Positions 43,436 through 44,814 of a stretch of 44,814 nucleotides of DNA are shown piece after piece. The first letter of the stretch is position 1. Each line of letters starts with the position of its first letter. Position numbers and translations under genes: made by a program. The stretch is from NCBI GenBank assembly GCA_021818675.1, contig JAKATR010000024.1, positions 1-44,814 on the forward strand, written 5' to 3'. The notes beneath the pieces are model-generated. The model was not told the origin of the DNA and did no database searches. It saw only the letters and a list, made by a program, of their open reading frames with translations. This DNA is from Thermoplasmata archaeon (lineage in GTDB: Archaea > Thermoplasmatota > Thermoplasmata > Thermoplasmatales > Thermoplasmataceae).

Positions 43436-43472
43436 TGATTCTCTTCAATCAAATATAGATATAATTTAATTT

Positions 43473-43521
43473 CCTCCATACGCCGAAAATTGATTTACCA
43501 AGGAATAGAGAAGCATGGAGG
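43473..43521. repeat. Spaced inverted repeat in the gap before the methyltransferase gene
   Basis: CCTCCAT (43473-43479) and ATGGAGG (43515-43521) could pair across 35 bases. A small nested hairpin GAGG-CAA-CCTC overlaps the right arm (43518-43528). The gap 43436-43596 holds no gene that I can see. It may be a transcribed structure or chance. Confidence 0.2.
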
Positions 43522-43596
43522 CAACCTCTGCACCTGCATGATCGCATTAGATAATTGATTCCCAAACTATTTCATTAAAAAGGAATTAAGGATCAT

Positions 43597-44166
43597 ATGC
43601 ATGAACCTCACAGGCACGAATTCGATTATGAAAGAATGCACATTATGAGAGAAAATATAGTTCCAGTTAAGGAATTATTAGATATAATCGAGCCTAAAAA
43701 GGGGGATATAATTATTGATGCAGGCTCAGGAGATGGATATTATGCCATAAAAATGGCTGAAATAGCCCCAAATTCTAGGATAATCGCAATGGAAATCAGC
43801 AAAAAAGGAAATGAGCTACTAAAGAAACAAATCGAAACAAGAAATATAAGGAATATTGTCGTGGAGGAAGCGGACCTTTGTAAGGTAGAGAAATTCCCAG
43901 AATTCAATAAGGTATTTTTTTCCACCGTATTCCACGATTTTAATTGCCATGATACGCTGTTACAAAGACTATCTGGGTCAGCAAAGGAAGGAACAAAATT
44001 CATATTTTTTGAGTTCTTAAAAGATTCTCAATTCGGACCTCCGGCAAACATCAAGCTGTCAGAAAAAGAACTTGAGTCTATCTGTGAAAGAAATGGATTA
44101 AAAAAGGTTTCAGAGAAAATTTTCACTGATCATTATGTGCAAATATATATGATAAAAGAAAATTGA
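43597..44166 (+). CDS. Class I SAM-dependent methyltransferase
   Basis: The 189-residue protein has motif I IIIDAGSGDGYYA (38-50), the acidic residue after strand 2 in IIAMEISKKG, and VEEADLCKV. FFSTVFHDFNCHD, with its H-D-F, is seen in UbiE/arsenite-type small-molecule methyltransferases. The N-terminus is histidine-rich (MHEPHRHEFDYERMH), which may bind a metal. The substrate is unknown. Confidence 0.8.
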   Translation: MHEPHRHEFDYERMHIMRENIVPVKELLDIIEPKKGDIIIDAGSGDGYYAIKMAEIAPNSRIIAMEISKKGNELLKKQIETRNIRNIVVEEADLCKVEKFPEFNKVFFSTVFHDFNCHDTLLQRLSGSAKEGTKFIFFEFLKDSQFGPPANIKLSEKELESICERNGLKKVSEKIFTDHYVQIYMIKEN

Positions 44167-44225
44167 ATAATCCGGTTTTCAAGAAAAAACATTACATACA
44201 ATTAACCAATTAGCATTGGGGAAAT

Positions 44226-44684
44226 ATGACTAGTGTAACACTTGAAACTACCTTAGGAGATATAAAAATAGAACTGTTTGAGAAGGACATGCCAGTGACT
44301 GCCGGCAATTTCAGGAAGCTTGTTGAAAGTGGATTTTATGATGGTATAATATTTCACCGAGTAATCAAGGATTTTATGATTCAGGGCGGGGATCCTACCG
44401 GTAGCGGCTCAGGAGGGCCGGGCTATTCTATTAAGGATGAGTTTGGAAAGAACAATAAAAATAATAGGGGAACAATCTCTATGGCGAACGCAGGTCCCAA
44501 CACGGGCGGAAGTCAATTTTTTATCAATTTAGTGGACAATAATTATCTTGACAAAAAGCATCCGGTCTTTGGAAAGGTCATAGAAGGAATGGAGGTTATA
44601 GATACAATAGGAAATACTAAAACAGATCGAAATGACCGCCCAGTTCAAAAAATTTCAATAATAAAAGCTAGGTACAATAAATAA
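44226..44684 (+). CDS. Cyclophilin-type peptidyl-prolyl cis-trans isomerase
   Basis: A cytoplasmic single-domain cyclophilin that speeds proline isomerisation. Active-site motifs are complete: [22 protein letters not shown] (Arg, Phe, Gln), [16 protein letters not shown], and [11 protein letters not shown]. The 152-residue length is typical of the short prokaryotic form. It starts with ATG 44226, after a weak GGGGAA. The 130 bases after it to the window end show no gene. Confidence 0.95.
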   Translation: MTSVTLETTLGDIKIELFEKDMPVTAGNFRKLVESGFYDGIIFHRVIKDFMIQGGDPTGSGSGGPGYSIKDEFGKNNKNNRGTISMANAGPNTGGSQFFINLVDNNYLDKKHPVFGKVIEGMEVIDTIGNTKTDRNDRPVQKISIIKARYNK

Positions 44685-44814
44685 TATTAACTGGCACAGT
44701 TTATAATTTCTTTCCACTTTTTACGGGTTTTAATTTTTTTCATGCATTTTTAGAACGCATTAAATCAGCGGAACTTGATGGGATAATAAGGTTATTGTCA
44801 AAATACTGCTTATC

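Noticed and set aside
43436-43596. Possible tRNA or small RNA gene in the gap before the methyltransferase
   Set aside because: There are short complementary segments, but no cloverleaf, no T-loop GTTCRA sequence and no C/D box pair.

Overview
The window is chromosomal DNA from an archaeon, most likely a member of the Thermoplasmatales (the Thermoplasma/Ferroplasma/Cuniculiplasma group of cell-wall-less acidophiles). The reasons are: archaeal EF-1 alpha, EF-2 with a diphthamide histidine, RpoL, exosome Csl4, LSm and archaeosine synthase; a Thermoplasma-type glucose dehydrogenase; AT-rich, densely packed genes; many genes with a TATA box about 25 bases before the start codon (leaderless type), and GGTG-type Shine-Dalgarno sites inside operons. 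I cannot name the species.

Layout. 1-903: the start of a membrane protein leaving the left edge, and a LigB-type dioxygenase. 1095-6659: a degenerate MobB-like P-loop protein, then the translation cluster EF-1 alpha, S10, EF-2, then a threonine-synthase-like enzyme. 6672-8735 (minus): a degenerate FAD oxidoreductase, DUF1641 and OsmC, a probable sulfur/thiol redox operon. 8736-9584: the only long gap, with a decayed transposase-like reading stretch and then a strong promoter with a perfect palindrome. 9585-10745: Hsp20 and a winged-helix regulator, probably an autoregulated heat-shock operon. 10735-14525 (minus): tRNA-guanine methyltransferase, RpoL, DedA, dCMP deaminase and FBP aldolase/phosphatase. 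14625-17664: DUF488, an RNA operon (Csl4, a new 45-residue coiled-coil protein, LSm) and divergent ArcS.

17780-26613 is one tight run of seven overlapping or abutting genes: a 1038-residue secreted surface protein, a DUF4129-like cytoplasmic protein, a one-helix coiled-coil protein, a MoxR AAA+ ATPase, a DUF58 protein, a polytopic membrane protein, and an MTA/SAH-type deaminase. This is the best candidate for an undescribed system: an AAA+ chaperone module tied to one large surface protein. 26667-33882 holds PheS, a permease-like membrane protein with an extracellular domain, a phosphoesterase overlapping HemA tail to tail, a THUMP-like methyltransferase and a bacterial-type GTP cyclohydrolase II. 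34038-38130 holds two overlapping pairs: glucose dehydrogenase-FolD and NadE-NhaP. 38142-43110 (minus) is a compact secretion/pilus motor locus with two different GspE-type ATPases flanking two single-domain platform proteins and no pilin gene. The right end carries a DUF167 protein, a SAM methyltransferase and a cyclophilin.

No rRNA, tRNA or CRISPR array was seen. Coordinates of starts were chosen by Shine-Dalgarno or TATA spacing and by family N-termini. All functional calls come from reading motifs by eye, without database searches.
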